Positions 35,830-44,318 of a DNA stretch of 64,000 bases are shown piece after piece. Within the stretch, counting starts at the first letter, position 1. Every line of letters begins with the position of its first letter. Source of the stretch: Betaproteobacteria bacterium. Lineage in GTDB: Bacteria; Pseudomonadota; Gammaproteobacteria; Burkholderiales; Rhodocyclaceae. Below the pieces are notes generated by a model, which was given only the letters and a program-made list of their open reading frames with translations, did not search any database and was not told where the DNA came from. The stretch is from contig JADJBM010000030.1 of assembly GCA_016703785.1 (NCBI GenBank), forward strand, positions 124,001 through 188,000, in the 5' to 3' direction. The position numbers and the translations under genes are program-made.

Positions 35830-36990
35830 TTGCAGCTCGACATCCGCACCCTGATCTTCAACCTGCTGCTGTTTGCGCTGGTCTTTGCCATCGGCATTTA
35901 CCTGCTGCAGCGCAGCCAGCCGCGCATACGCGCCCTGCGCTGGTGGTCGGGGGCGATCATCGTTGCCGGCGCGGGATTCCTGCTGCTGGCACTGCGCGGC
36001 AGCATCCCCGACCTGCTCTCCATCGTCGTCGCCAACGACCTGATGCTGCTGGCGCTGTGCTTTTTCCTGGAAGGCGTCGTGCGCATTCGCCGCCTGTCCC
36101 GTCCGTATTTCTGGCGGCTCAGCCTGCCCCTGGTCGCCGCCCTGACGCTGCTGCTGCTGTATTACACCTATGTCGAACCGAGCGTTGGCGCGCGCATCCT
36201 GGCCGTGTCGCTGCTCAACGCCATCCCGACCGTCGTGGCAGCCTGGCTGCTCATCCAGGACATTCCGCGCGTCCTGAGGCCATCGCACTACTTCACCGCC
36301 GCCGGCTTCATCCAGTTTGCCGTCGTTTCGGTGGCCCGCGCCGTACATACGCAGTTCTGGCCGCCCGCCGACCTGATGACCGCCGGGCCGATGCAGGCGA
36401 TGACTTTCCTGTCGATCTTCTCCCTGCTGGTGGTGGCATCCTTCGGCTGCGTCTGGATGGTCTCCGCGTATCTGGCGGATGAGCTCGAACTGCTGGCCCG
36501 TACCGATCCGCTCACGGGCGCCTTGAATCGCCTGGCGCTGGATGAGAACCTCGCGCGCGAAATCGCTCGCGCGCGCCGCGGCAAGCGCCCGCTGTCCCTG
36601 CTGATGTTCGACCTGGACCACTTCAAGGAGCTCAACGACCGCCTCGGCCACCAGGCCGGCGACGCGGCATTGAGGCAAGTGACGACCGCCTCGCAACAGC
36701 AGCTGCGCGCCACCGACCTGCTGGCGCGCTACGGCGGCGAGGAATTCGTCGTCGTCCTGCCCGACACGGACAAGACGCACGCCATCGAAACGGCGCAGCG
36801 CCTGCGCAAGCGGGTCGGTGCCCTGGACATCGATCGCGGCGACGGCGTCAACCTGACGGCAAGCTATGGCGTGTCGACCTATCCGGAGGACGGCGAAGAC
36901 CAGGACAGCCTGGTCGGCCGCGCCGACGCCACGATGTATTCCGCCAAGCAGTCAGGCCGGAATTGCGTCTGCGCCACAGTGGCGTCCTGA
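35830..36990 (+). CDS. Membrane-bound diguanylate cyclase
   Basis: 386 aa starting at TTG 35830 (no ATG in a better place). About six or seven hydrophobic helices occupy residues 1-215. A GGDEF domain follows with RTDPLTGALNRLAL, FDLDHFKELND and the active RYGGEEFVVVLP motif. The layout matches 7TM-type membrane cyclases, so c-di-GMP synthesis in response to a membrane signal is likely. It stands alone, divergent from the TA genes. Confidence 0.88.
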   Translation: MQLDIRTLIFNLLLFALVFAIGIYLLQRSQPRIRALRWWSGAIIVAGAGFLLLALRGSIPDLLSIVVANDLMLLALCFFLEGVVRIRRLSRPYFWRLSLPLVAALTLLLLYYTYVEPSVGARILAVSLLNAIPTVVAAWLLIQDIPRVLRPSHYFTAAGFIQFAVVSVARAVHTQFWPPADLMTAGPMQAMTFLSIFSLLVVASFGCVWMVSAYLADELELLARTDPLTGALNRLALDENLAREIARARRGKRPLSLLMFDLDHFKELNDRLGHQAGDAALRQVTTASQQQLRATDLLARYGGEEFVVVLPDTDKTHAIETAQRLRKRVGALDIDRGDGVNLTASYGVSTYPEDGEDQDSLVGRADATMYSAKQSGRNCVCATVAS

Positions 36991-37100
36991 ATCAGGCCAG
37001 CAGTGCCAGCCCGTGTCGCCTGCGCGCCTTGCCGCAGGCATCCGAGCCGCGCAGGCGGAGCAGGGGCCAATGGCGGACAAGCCAGGCTGTGGCGCAAGGC

Positions 37101-37106
37101 TATAAT
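37101..37106 (+). promoter_or_regulatory. -10 box of the metacaspase gene
   Basis: Perfect TATAAT, 43 bp before ATG 37149. No strong -35 is visible 17 bp upstream. Confidence 0.45.
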
Positions 37107-37148
37107 TGAAAGCAGGAGCAAGCCACCGGAAATACGCCGCCCCACACC

Positions 37149-38585
37149 ATGCACACCGCCCGCATCCGACGATTGCTCTTGATGACCTTGCTGGGTGCGT
37201 TCGCCGTGGCGGGATCCGCGTTCGCGCAGGATACCTTTGGCTTGCCGCCAAAACCTGAAATCCCTTCCCACATCGAAGCTGCGCCCCCCAGGGAGCTTGC
37301 CGAATACCCGGGCGGGGAGGCCTCAGCAAACATCAAGGCAACGGATGAGTGGACCAGCACCGGCGTGAGTCTGCTCAAGGGTGTCAAATATCGCATCAGC
37401 GCCAGCGGCGAGTGGCACATGGGTGGTTTGTGCCAGCAATCGGGACCCGGCGGCAAGGGTTCGAATACCCCCTTGTGTTTTTCCTTCATCCCCCCCTTCA
37501 TCCTGCCTCAGCACGAAATTGGCACCCTGGTCGGCAAGATCGGGAGAAGCGGAAAACCATTCGCAGTGGGGGAGCTTCTGGAGTTCGAAGCAGAAAGCGA
37601 TGGCACGCTGTATCTGCGGAGCAACAAGGCCGTCGAAATCCTTTTCGCAAACACCCGCGGACAAGTGACTGCCAAAATCAGTCTCCACAGGACGCCGCCG
37701 CCAGTCGTCGCTGCGCCTTTGCCGGCAACTTCCCCGGCTGCTTCAGCACGAACCAATGGCGCCGGCCCTGCTCCCGCTTCCCCGTTGCCGGCAACGACCG
37801 CCAGCACGCAGTACTGGGCGGTCGTGATCGGCGTCTCCGACTACGCCGACACGCGTATTCCTTCCCTGCGCTATGCGGCCAAGGACGCCCTGGCCCTGCA
37901 CGACTGGCTGGTCGCGCCTTCGGGGGGACGTTACGCGCCCTCGCGCGTCAAGCTCCTGCTCGACCGCAACGCCACCGCCGCCGGCATCAAGGAGGCGCTC
38001 TACACCTGGCTGCGCCAGGCCATCGAGGAAGACATCGTGGTGATCTACTTCGCGGGGCACGGCTCGCCGGATTCCCCTGATTCGCCGCATAACCTCTACC
38101 TGCTGCCCTACGACACGCGCTACGACGCCATCGCCTCGACCGGCTTTCCGATGTGGGACGTGGAAACCGCGCTGAAGCGCTTCATCAAGGCAAAGCGCGT
38201 CATCGTGCTGGCGGATGCCTGCCATTCCGGCGGCGTCGGCGCCTCCTTCGACGTGGCGCGCCGGGCGCTGGGCGACGTGCAGCCCAACCGCATTTCTTCC
38301 GGCCTGCAGAACCTCGCCACGGTCGGTGCGGGCGTCGCCGTGATCTCCGCCTCCGACGACCGCCAGCTGTCGGCGGAAAGCGCACAGTTCGGCGGCGGCC
38401 ACGGTGTGTTCACGCACTACCTGCTGGAAGGCCTGAAGGGCCGCGCCGACTACAACAACGACCGCCGCGTGACCCTCGGCGAACTGATTCCGTTCCTCTC
38501 AGAGCACGTGCGCCGCGAGACGCTCAACGCGCAGAGTCCCACCGTTGCCGGCCGCTTCGATCCGGCCATCTCGCTCGGCCGCTAG
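37149..38585 (+). CDS. Secreted caspase-family (metacaspase) peptidase with an N-terminal beta-sandwich domain
   Basis: 478 aa. A signal peptide ends at AVAGSAFAQ. Residues about 55-180 resemble a lectin/galactose-binding-like beta-sandwich (WTSTGVSLLKGVKYRISASGEWHMGG, LVGKIG, GTLYLRSNKA). A Pro/Ala/Thr-rich linker (180-220) leads to a caspase fold. Catalytic His and Cys are both intact (VVIYFAGHGS; VIVLADACHSGG), with QYWAVVIGVSDYADTRIPSLRYAAKDALAL (in parts) at the start. Its stop codon lies in the CTAG that begins the element at 38582. Confidence 0.88.
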   Translation: MHTARIRRLLLMTLLGAFAVAGSAFAQDTFGLPPKPEIPSHIEAAPPRELAEYPGGEASANIKATDEWTSTGVSLLKGVKYRISASGEWHMGGLCQQSGPGGKGSNTPLCFSFIPPFILPQHEIGTLVGKIGRSGKPFAVGELLEFEAESDGTLYLRSNKAVEILFANTRGQVTAKISLHRTPPPVVAAPLPATSPAASARTNGAGPAPASPLPATTASTQYWAVVIGVSDYADTRIPSLRYAAKDALALHDWLVAPSGGRYAPSRVKLLLDRNATAAGIKEALYTWLRQAIEEDIVVIYFAGHGSPDSPDSPHNLYLLPYDTRYDAIASTGFPMWDVETALKRFIKAKRVIVLADACHSGGVGASFDVARRALGDVQPNRISSGLQNLATVGAGVAVISASDDRQLSAESAQFGGGHGVFTHYLLEGLKGRADYNNDRRVTLGELIPFLSEHVRRETLNAQSPTVAGRFDPAISLGR

Positions 38586-38824
38586 GGCGTGTTCTCAATC
38601 ATTCTGTCGGATGCGTTGTGGCCAAGGGCGGCGGCCGGGGGGCGCGACGCCGTCAATGGTCCCCGACAAGGAGGTGCAGCGGGCGCGGCGGCTTTGGCCG
38701 CACCGGGGGGGGAGGGTTGGGGGGGGGGGGGGGGGGGGCGGCTCGCCGTAGAATAACTACTGTCTTCGCCGCGCGCCTGCCCCGGAAGACCCGTTCGCAC
38801 CGACAGAATGATTGAACGCCCTAG
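38582..38824. mobile_element. 243-bp CTAG-flanked inverted-repeat element (MITE-like)
   Basis: CTAG stands at both ends (38582-38585, 38821-38824). Inside are inverted repeats of about 30 bp (38580-38615 with 38796-38826). The match is perfect except for an extra GTTC and an extra A in the left arm. There is no ORF of transposase size. A run of 19 G occupies 38719-38737. CTAG/TA targets are used by some IS5-family elements, so a non-autonomous relative is a reasonable guess. The palindromic CTAG supplies stop codons in both directions. Confidence 0.65.
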
Positions 38825-38825
38825 C

Positions 38826-39724
38826 GCAGCGCTGATTGCGCTCACGTCCTTCATTTCCCGCACGCGGCGATAGAAGGCTTCCGCCGCGGGGTAATTGCGC
38901 TGCAGCAGGCCGAGCCATTGCTTGAGACGGCCCGGCGCATGTCGCGGTTCCAGCTTCACCCGCACCTGTGACCAGAAATCCGCCAGCAGCGGTTGCAGGT
39001 CCTGCCAGTCAGTGGCGCCGACCGCTTCATCGCGCTCGCCGCGAATGCGCCGGGAGAGGAAAGGATCGGCCACCGCGCCACGGCCGAGCATGACATCGTC
39101 GCAGCCCGTGGCGGACCGAATGGCTCGCCAATCGGCAACATTCCACACCTCGCCATTGGCAATCACCGGCAGCGCTACCGCTTCGCGAATGCGCGCCACC
39201 CATTCCCAGCGCACCTGCGGCCGGTAGCCGTCGCTTCGGGTGCGCGCATGCACCGCCAGTGCCTGCACGCCGCCGGCCGCCAGCGCCCGCGCGCAGTCGA
39301 GGGCGCGCGCGGTGTCGGCAATGCCGAGACGCATCTTGGCGGTGACGGGGATCGCCTGCGGCACGGCACCGCGCACGGCGGCGGCGATGCGATGGAGCAA
39401 CTCCGGCTCGTCGAGCAGCGCCGCGCCGCCGCGGTGGCGGTTCACCAGCGGTGCCGGGCAGCCGAAGTTGAGGTCGATGCCGGCCGGCTGCAATTCCGCC
39501 AGGCGCGCGGCGTTCTCCGCCAGGCAGACCGGATCGGAGCCCATCAGCTGCACCCGCACCGGCGTGCCGGAGCCGGTGCGCGCGCCGGCATGCAGTTCCG
39601 GGCAGACGCGCGTGAAGCTCTTGCGCGGCAGCAGCGTGCCGGAGACGCGCACAAACTCGGTGACGGCCCAGTCGTAGCGTCCCGCGCGCGTCAGCACGCC
39701 GCGCAGGATGTCGTCGGCGAGGCC
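38826..39724 (-). pseudogene. tRNA-dihydrouridine synthase, N terminus lost
   Basis: Dus enzymes reduce uridine to dihydrouridine in tRNA with FMN. The body is clear: GLADDILRGVLTRAGRYDWAVTEFVRV, GIDLNFGCPAPLVNRHRGGAALL, VTAKMRLGI, VHARTRSDGY, PVIANGEVW, MLGRGAVADPFL. The first ten or so residues (the expected MxLLLAPME segment) and a start codon are absent. At 39724 the sequence changes directly into the 3' end of the dehydrogenase gene in another frame. The 3' end runs into the element at 38582. Most similar to DusC-type proteins. Confidence 0.82.
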
Positions 39725-39725
39725 C

Positions 39726-40562
39726 GAAGCCCTTGCCCGTCTTCCGCCCGAGGTAGCCCGCCTCGACCATCTCGACCAGCAGCGGCGCGGGACGGTACTT
39801 CGGGTCCTTGAAGCCGTCGAAGAGCACGTTCATCACCGCCAGCTGCACGTCGAGGCCGATCATGTCGCACAGCGCCAGCGGGCCGATCGGGTGGTTGGCG
39901 CCGAGCTTCATCGCCTCGTCGATCTGCGCGGCGGTGGCGAGATTCTCGCCGAGGGCGAAGATGGCTTCGTTGATCATCGGGCAGAGCATGCGGTTCACCA
40001 CGAAGCCCGGGCTGTTCCTCACCTGCACCGGCGACTTGCCGACCGCCTTGGAGACGGCCTCGACCGCCGCGTAGGTGGCGTCCGAGGTCTGCAGGCCGCG
40101 GATCAGCTCGACCAGCGCCATCAGCGGCACCGGGTTGAAGAAGTGCATGCCGATCACCTTGTCCGGGCGCTGCGTTGCCGCCGCCAGCTTGGTGATGGAG
40201 ATCGACGAGGTGTTGCTGGCGATGACCGCTTCCGGCTTCGCCAGTGCGTCGAGCTGCTTGAAGATCTTCAGCTTCAGTTCGAGGTTCTCGGTGGCGGCCT
40301 CGATGATGAGGTCGCTGTCCTTCAGCGCCGCCAGGTCGGTGGCCGTCTTGATGCGCGCCAGCGCCGCCGCCTTCTGCTCGGCGGTCATCTTTTCCTTCTT
40401 GATGAGGCGGTCGAAGCTGCCGGAGATGGTGCTCACGGCGCGGTCGAGCGCAGCCTGCGCCACGTCGGTCATGACCACGTCCAGCCCGGCGGCCGCGCAG
40501 GCCTGTGCGATGCCGTTGCCCATGGTGCCGGCGCCGACGACGCCGATTTTCCTGATTTCCAT
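39726..40562 (-). CDS. 3-hydroxybutyryl-CoA dehydrogenase, last residues missing
   Basis: NAD-dependent 3-hydroxyacyl-CoA dehydrogenase of fatty-acid or PHB-type metabolism, starting MEIRKIGVVGAGTMGNGIAQ at 40562 (AAGGAA upstream). SNTSSISITKLA, HFFNPVPLMALVELI and NSPGFVVNRMLCPMINEAI (catalytic His, Asn/Ser) are intact. After GYLGRKTGKGF the usual short tail and stop are absent and the frame enters the dus gene, giving about 235 residues of nonsense before the stop at 39027. Only about five native residues are lost, so activity might survive if the tail is tolerated. Confidence 0.87.
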
Positions 40563-40715
40563 ACGATTCCTTTCCGTTTCAGCGGCAGCGCTCTCCCGGC
40601 GCCCCGGCAACCCGCAAGTGTACAGGAGTCGGCCGGGCGATTTGTCGTCAGGACAACACAATGCCTGCGACACGGCCAACTCCCGTAAAATCGCGGCTCA
40701 ATCCCGACGCCCTCC

Positions 40716-42032
40716 ATGAACAACGATTCCCTCCTCCGCCGCAGCCTCGACGCCGTCTGGCACCCGTGCACGCAGATGAAAGTGCACGAAACCCTGCCGC
40801 TCGTGCCGATCCGCTCGGGCGAAGGGCCCTGGCTGATCGACTTCGAGGGCCGCCGCTACCTGGATGCGATCAGCTCCTGGTGGGTGAACCTCTTCGGCCA
40901 CGCCAACCCGCGCATCAATGCCGCCCTGCGCGATCAGCTCGAACGGCTCGACCACGTCATGCTGGCCGGCTTCACGCACGAACCGGTGGTGGCGCTGTCG
41001 GAAAAGCTCTCCGCCCTGACCGGCCACGCGCTGGGCCACTGCTTCTATGCCTCCGACGGCGCCTCGGCGGTGGAAATCGCCCTGAAGATGAGCTTCCACT
41101 TCTGGCGCAACAGCGGGCGGCCCGGCAAGAACCGCTTCCTCAGCCTTGCCGGCAGCTACCACGGCGAGACCCTCGGCGCCCTGGCGGTGACCGATGTCGC
41201 CCTCTTCCGCGACGCCTACGCGCCGCTGCTGCGCGCCGGCGACACCGTGCCCAGCCCGGACGGGCGGCAGGCCGGGCCCGGGCAGACGCCGCGCGATGCG
41301 GCGGCGGCGGCCGCCGTCGCACTGGAGGCTTATCTCGCCGAGCACCACGCGGAGATCGCGGCCTTCATCGTCGAGCCGCTGGTGCAATGCGCCACCGGCA
41401 TGGCCATGCACGACCCCGAGTATTTGCGCCGCGCGCGTGCCCTCTGCGACCACTACGACGTGCACCTGATCGCCGACGAGATCGCCGTCGGCTGCGGCCG
41501 CAGCGGCACCTTCTTCGCCCACGAGCAGGCCGGCATCGCGCCCGACTTCCTCTGCCTGTCGAAGGGCATTTCCGGCGGTACGCTGCCGCTGTCAGTGGTG
41601 ATGACGACCGACGCCGTGTATGCCGCCTTCTACGACGACAGCACGGCGCGCGGCTTCCTCCATTCGCACTCCTACACCGGCAACCCGCTCGCCTGCCGCG
41701 CCGCGCTGGCGACGCTGGCCATCTTCGAGGAGGACGGCGTCATCGAGGCCAACCGCCGCCTCGCCGCGCAGTTGAACGAGCGAGCGAAAGCACTGGCCGC
41801 CGACCCGCGCGTGCGCGACTTCCGCAACACCGGCATGATCTGGGCCTTCGACGCCGCCACGGACGATCCGCTCTTCGCGCGGCGCTTCCACCAGGCGGCA
41901 ATGGAGCGCGGCCTGCTGCTGCGCCCGCTCGGCAACACCGTGTACTTCATGCCGCCCTACGTCATCGGCGGCGCGGAGATCGAGCTGCTCGTCGGCGGCA
42001 CACAGGCAGCACTCGACGCCGTATTCCAGTGA
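40716..42032 (+). CDS. bioA: Adenosylmethionine-8-amino-7-oxononanoate aminotransferase
   Basis: PLP enzyme of biotin synthesis converting KAPA to DAPA with SAM as amino donor (438 aa). WHPCTQMK, SSWWVNLFGHANP, GSYHGETLGALAVTD and LIADEIAVGCGRSGTFF are diagnostic. The PLP lysine is in LSLSKGISGGTLPLSVV-like CLSKGISGG. It is first in bioA-bioF-bioD. Start ATG 40716, divergent from the dehydrogenase. Confidence 0.96.
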   Translation: MNNDSLLRRSLDAVWHPCTQMKVHETLPLVPIRSGEGPWLIDFEGRRYLDAISSWWVNLFGHANPRINAALRDQLERLDHVMLAGFTHEPVVALSEKLSALTGHALGHCFYASDGASAVEIALKMSFHFWRNSGRPGKNRFLSLAGSYHGETLGALAVTDVALFRDAYAPLLRAGDTVPSPDGRQAGPGQTPRDAAAAAAVALEAYLAEHHAEIAAFIVEPLVQCATGMAMHDPEYLRRARALCDHYDVHLIADEIAVGCGRSGTFFAHEQAGIAPDFLCLSKGISGGTLPLSVVMTTDAVYAAFYDDSTARGFLHSHSYTGNPLACRAALATLAIFEEDGVIEANRRLAAQLNERAKALAADPRVRDFRNTGMIWAFDAATDDPLFARRFHQAAMERGLLLRPLGNTVYFMPPYVIGGAEIELLVGGTQAALDAVFQ

Positions 42033-42040
42033 CTGACTTT
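42018..42040 (+). repeat. Dispersed 23-bp motif across the bioA/bioF junction
   Basis: GCCGT-N8-GACTGACTTT (one change from consensus). It covers the bioA stop and the GTG start of bioF. Confidence 0.75.
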
Positions 42041-43186
42041 TACGAAGAACTTGCCGCGCTCGACACGCTGGCGCTGAGGCGCAAGCGCCGCGTCGTCGAT
42101 TCGCCCTGCGCGCCGGAACTCGTCGTCGACGGCCGCAAGGTTCTCGCCTTCTGCAGCAACGACTACCTCGGCCTCGCCAACGACCCGGCGCTCGTCGCCG
42201 CGGCGCAGGAGGGCGCCCGCCTGTACGGCCTCGGCGCCGGCGCCTCGCCGCTCATCACCGGCCACATGGCGCCGCATGCCGCGCTGGAGCGGCGCCTCGC
42301 CGCATTCACCGGCATGGAGCGCGCGCTGCTCTTCTCCACCGGCTACCTCGCCAACCTCGGCGTGGTGCCGGGGCTGACTGCGCGCGGCGACGCCGTCTTC
42401 TCCGACCGCCTCAACCACGCCTCGCTCATCGATGCGGCGAGGCTGTCGCGCGCCGGGCTCAATATCTACCCGCACCTCGACCTTGCGGCCCTCGAAGCCG
42501 CGCTCGCCGCCTCGCGGGCGAAGCGCAAGCTGGTCGTCACCGATGCGGTCTTCAGCATGGATGGCGACATTGCGCCGCTGCCGCAACTGCTGGCCCTGGC
42601 GGAGCGCCACGACGCCTGGCTGCTGGTCGACGACGCCCACGGCTTCGGCGTGCTCGGGCCGCAGGGGCGCGGCGCGGCGGCGCATTTCGGCCTCAATTCG
42701 CCGCGACTGCTGGTCATGGGCACCCTGGGCAAGGCGGCCGGCGCCGCCGGCGCCTTCGTCGCCGGGTCGGAGAACGTCATCGAGTGGGTCCTGCAGAAGG
42801 CGCGCACCTACATCTTCAGCACTGCCGAACCGCCGCTGATCGCCCATGCGCTGCTGAAAAGCATCGACCTCATCGAGCAGGGCGATATCCGTCGCCGCCA
42901 TCTCGCCGCACTCATCGCGCAATTGCGCGGCGCGCTGCAGCTGAAGCGCTGGCGGCTGCTGCCCTCCGACACCGCCATCCAGCCGCTGCTGATCGGCGAC
43001 AACGCCGAGACCATGGACGTGGCGAACAAGCTGTTCGAGCGCGGCCTCTGGGTGCCGGGCATCCGCCCGCCCACCGTGCCGGCCGGCACGGCACGGCTGC
43101 GCATCACGCTCTCCGCCGCGCATGCCGGCGATCAGGTCGGGCAACTCGCTGCCGCGCTGATGCAACTCGAAAGTGAACTTGCATGA
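42029..43186 (+). CDS. bioF: 8-amino-7-oxononanoate synthase
   Basis: PLP enzyme condensing pimeloyl thioester with alanine (385 aa). It starts at GTG 42029, giving MTDFYEELAALDTL, and overlaps bioA as GTGA. FCSNDYLGLANDP, GAGASPLITGHMAPHAALER, SDRLNHASLIDAARLSRA, LLVDDAHGFGVLGPQGRGAA and the Schiff-base lysine in MGTLGKAAGAAGAF are present. Internal GTG/ATG starts are less likely because the overlap is typical for this operon. A near-motif copy lies at 42359-42381. Confidence 0.95.
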   Translation: MTDFYEELAALDTLALRRKRRVVDSPCAPELVVDGRKVLAFCSNDYLGLANDPALVAAAQEGARLYGLGAGASPLITGHMAPHAALERRLAAFTGMERALLFSTGYLANLGVVPGLTARGDAVFSDRLNHASLIDAARLSRAGLNIYPHLDLAALEAALAASRAKRKLVVTDAVFSMDGDIAPLPQLLALAERHDAWLLVDDAHGFGVLGPQGRGAAAHFGLNSPRLLVMGTLGKAAGAAGAFVAGSENVIEWVLQKARTYIFSTAEPPLIAHALLKSIDLIEQGDIRRRHLAALIAQLRGALQLKRWRLLPSDTAIQPLLIGDNAETMDVANKLFERGLWVPGIRPPTVPAGTARLRITLSAAHAGDQVGQLAAALMQLESELA

Positions 43187-43824
43187 ACCTGTTCGTCACC
43201 GGCACCGACACCGAAATCGGCAAGACCCTGGCCAGCTGTGCCCTGCTGCATGCCTATGCCGGCAAGGGACTGCGGGTGATCGGCATGAAGCCGGTCGCGG
43301 CCGGCGCGGGCGCCGACGGCATCAATGAGGATGTGGCGCAGCTGCGCGCGGCGAGCACGGTCGACGCACCGTACACCCTGGTGAATCCCTTTCTCCTGCG
43401 CGAGCCGCTGGCACCGCACATCGCGGCGCAGCGCGAAGGCGCGGCGATCAGCATGGCGCGCATCGTCGTTGCCTACGAGGCGCTCTGCGCACAGGCCGAT
43501 GTCGTCATCGTGGAAGGCGTGGGCGGGTTCCGCGTACCGCTGGGAGAACGCTGGGACAGCGCCGACCTCGCCGCGCGCCTGGGCCTGCCGGTGGTGCTGG
43601 TGGTGGGCATGCGCCTGGGCTGCATCAACCATGCCCTGCTGACGCAGGAGGCCGTCGTTGCGCGCGGACTGCGGCTGGCCGGCTGGATCGCCAACCGCAT
43701 CGATCCGCACATGGCCTGCGCGGAGGAGAACATCGCCGCGCTGGAAGCACGGCTCGACGCGCCGCTGCTCGGCGTGCTGCCGCACCAGGCCGCGCCCGAT
43801 GCGGCAGGCATGGCCGCCTGCTGA
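43183..43824 (+). CDS. bioD: ATP-dependent dethiobiotin synthetase
   Basis: 213 aa. MNLFVTGTDTEIGKTLAS is the N-terminal P-loop (GTDTEIGKT). GMKPVAAGA and VEGVGGFRVPL are the standard substrate and metal loops. It forms the ureido ring from DAPA, CO2 and ATP. ATG 43183 overlaps the bioF stop by 4 bp. bioB and bioC are not in this window. Confidence 0.95.
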   Translation: MNLFVTGTDTEIGKTLASCALLHAYAGKGLRVIGMKPVAAGAGADGINEDVAQLRAASTVDAPYTLVNPFLLREPLAPHIAAQREGAAISMARIVVAYEALCAQADVVIVEGVGGFRVPLGERWDSADLAARLGLPVVLVVGMRLGCINHALLTQEAVVARGLRLAGWIANRIDPHMACAEENIAALEARLDAPLLGVLPHQAAPDAAGMAAC

Positions 43825-43850
43825 CCCTGCCCGCCGACTGAATCAGCCCG

Positions 43851-44240
43851 TCAGAGCGCCGCCAGGACGCGGTCGAGGCGGCCGCGCACTTCCTTCGCCA
43901 GTTCCTCGACTTCCGGCCTCTCGACCAATTGCATGATGGCGATCGGGTCCATGAATTCCACGTGCACCGTGCCGGCGGCATCCTGCCGCACCACCACGTT
44001 GCAGGGCAGCAGCAGGCCGATGGAGGGTTCGGCGCCGATGGCGCGATTGGCCAGCTGCGGGTTGCAGGCGCCGAGGATGCGGTAGGACGGCATGTCGACA
44101 TTGATCTTCTTCTTCATCGTCGCCGCCACGTCGATTTCCGTCAGCACGCCGAAGCCTTCCTTCGACAGCGCTTCCGTCACCTTTGCCACCGCCTCGTCGA
44201 AACCGCAGTTCACCGCCTTGCCGAATCCGTATTTGCTCAT
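43851..44240 (-). CDS. DUF302 family protein
   Basis: 129 aa. KVTEALSKEGFGVLTEIDVAATMKKKI, YRILGACNPQLANRAIGAEPSIGLLLPCNVVV and MDPIAIMQLV (parts) are the canonical DUF302 fold with its conserved Cys and Pro-Cys-Asn loop. The biochemical role is unknown. ATG 44240 follows GGAGAG. Convergent with bioD. Confidence 0.85.
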   Translation of the reverse strand: MSKYGFGKAVNCGFDEAVAKVTEALSKEGFGVLTEIDVAATMKKKINVDMPSYRILGACNPQLANRAIGAEPSIGLLLPCNVVVRQDAAGTVHVEFMDPIAIMQLVERPEVEELAKEVRGRLDRVLAAL

Positions 44241-44318
44241 GTGTCTCTCCTTCCTGTTCGAGCCGCAGACGTTACAATGCCGCTCCAGTCGAGTCAAAAA
44301 GAATCCTTCGATATCCCC

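Noticed and set aside
36384..36406. Another ATGACTTTC that resembles the 23-bp motif
   Set aside because: The upstream half does not match GCCGT at the fixed distance.
40661..43186. An 841-codon frame covering bioA and bioF
   Set aside because: Only the bioF part is real; upstream it reads bioA in the wrong frame and is Arg-rich nonsense.
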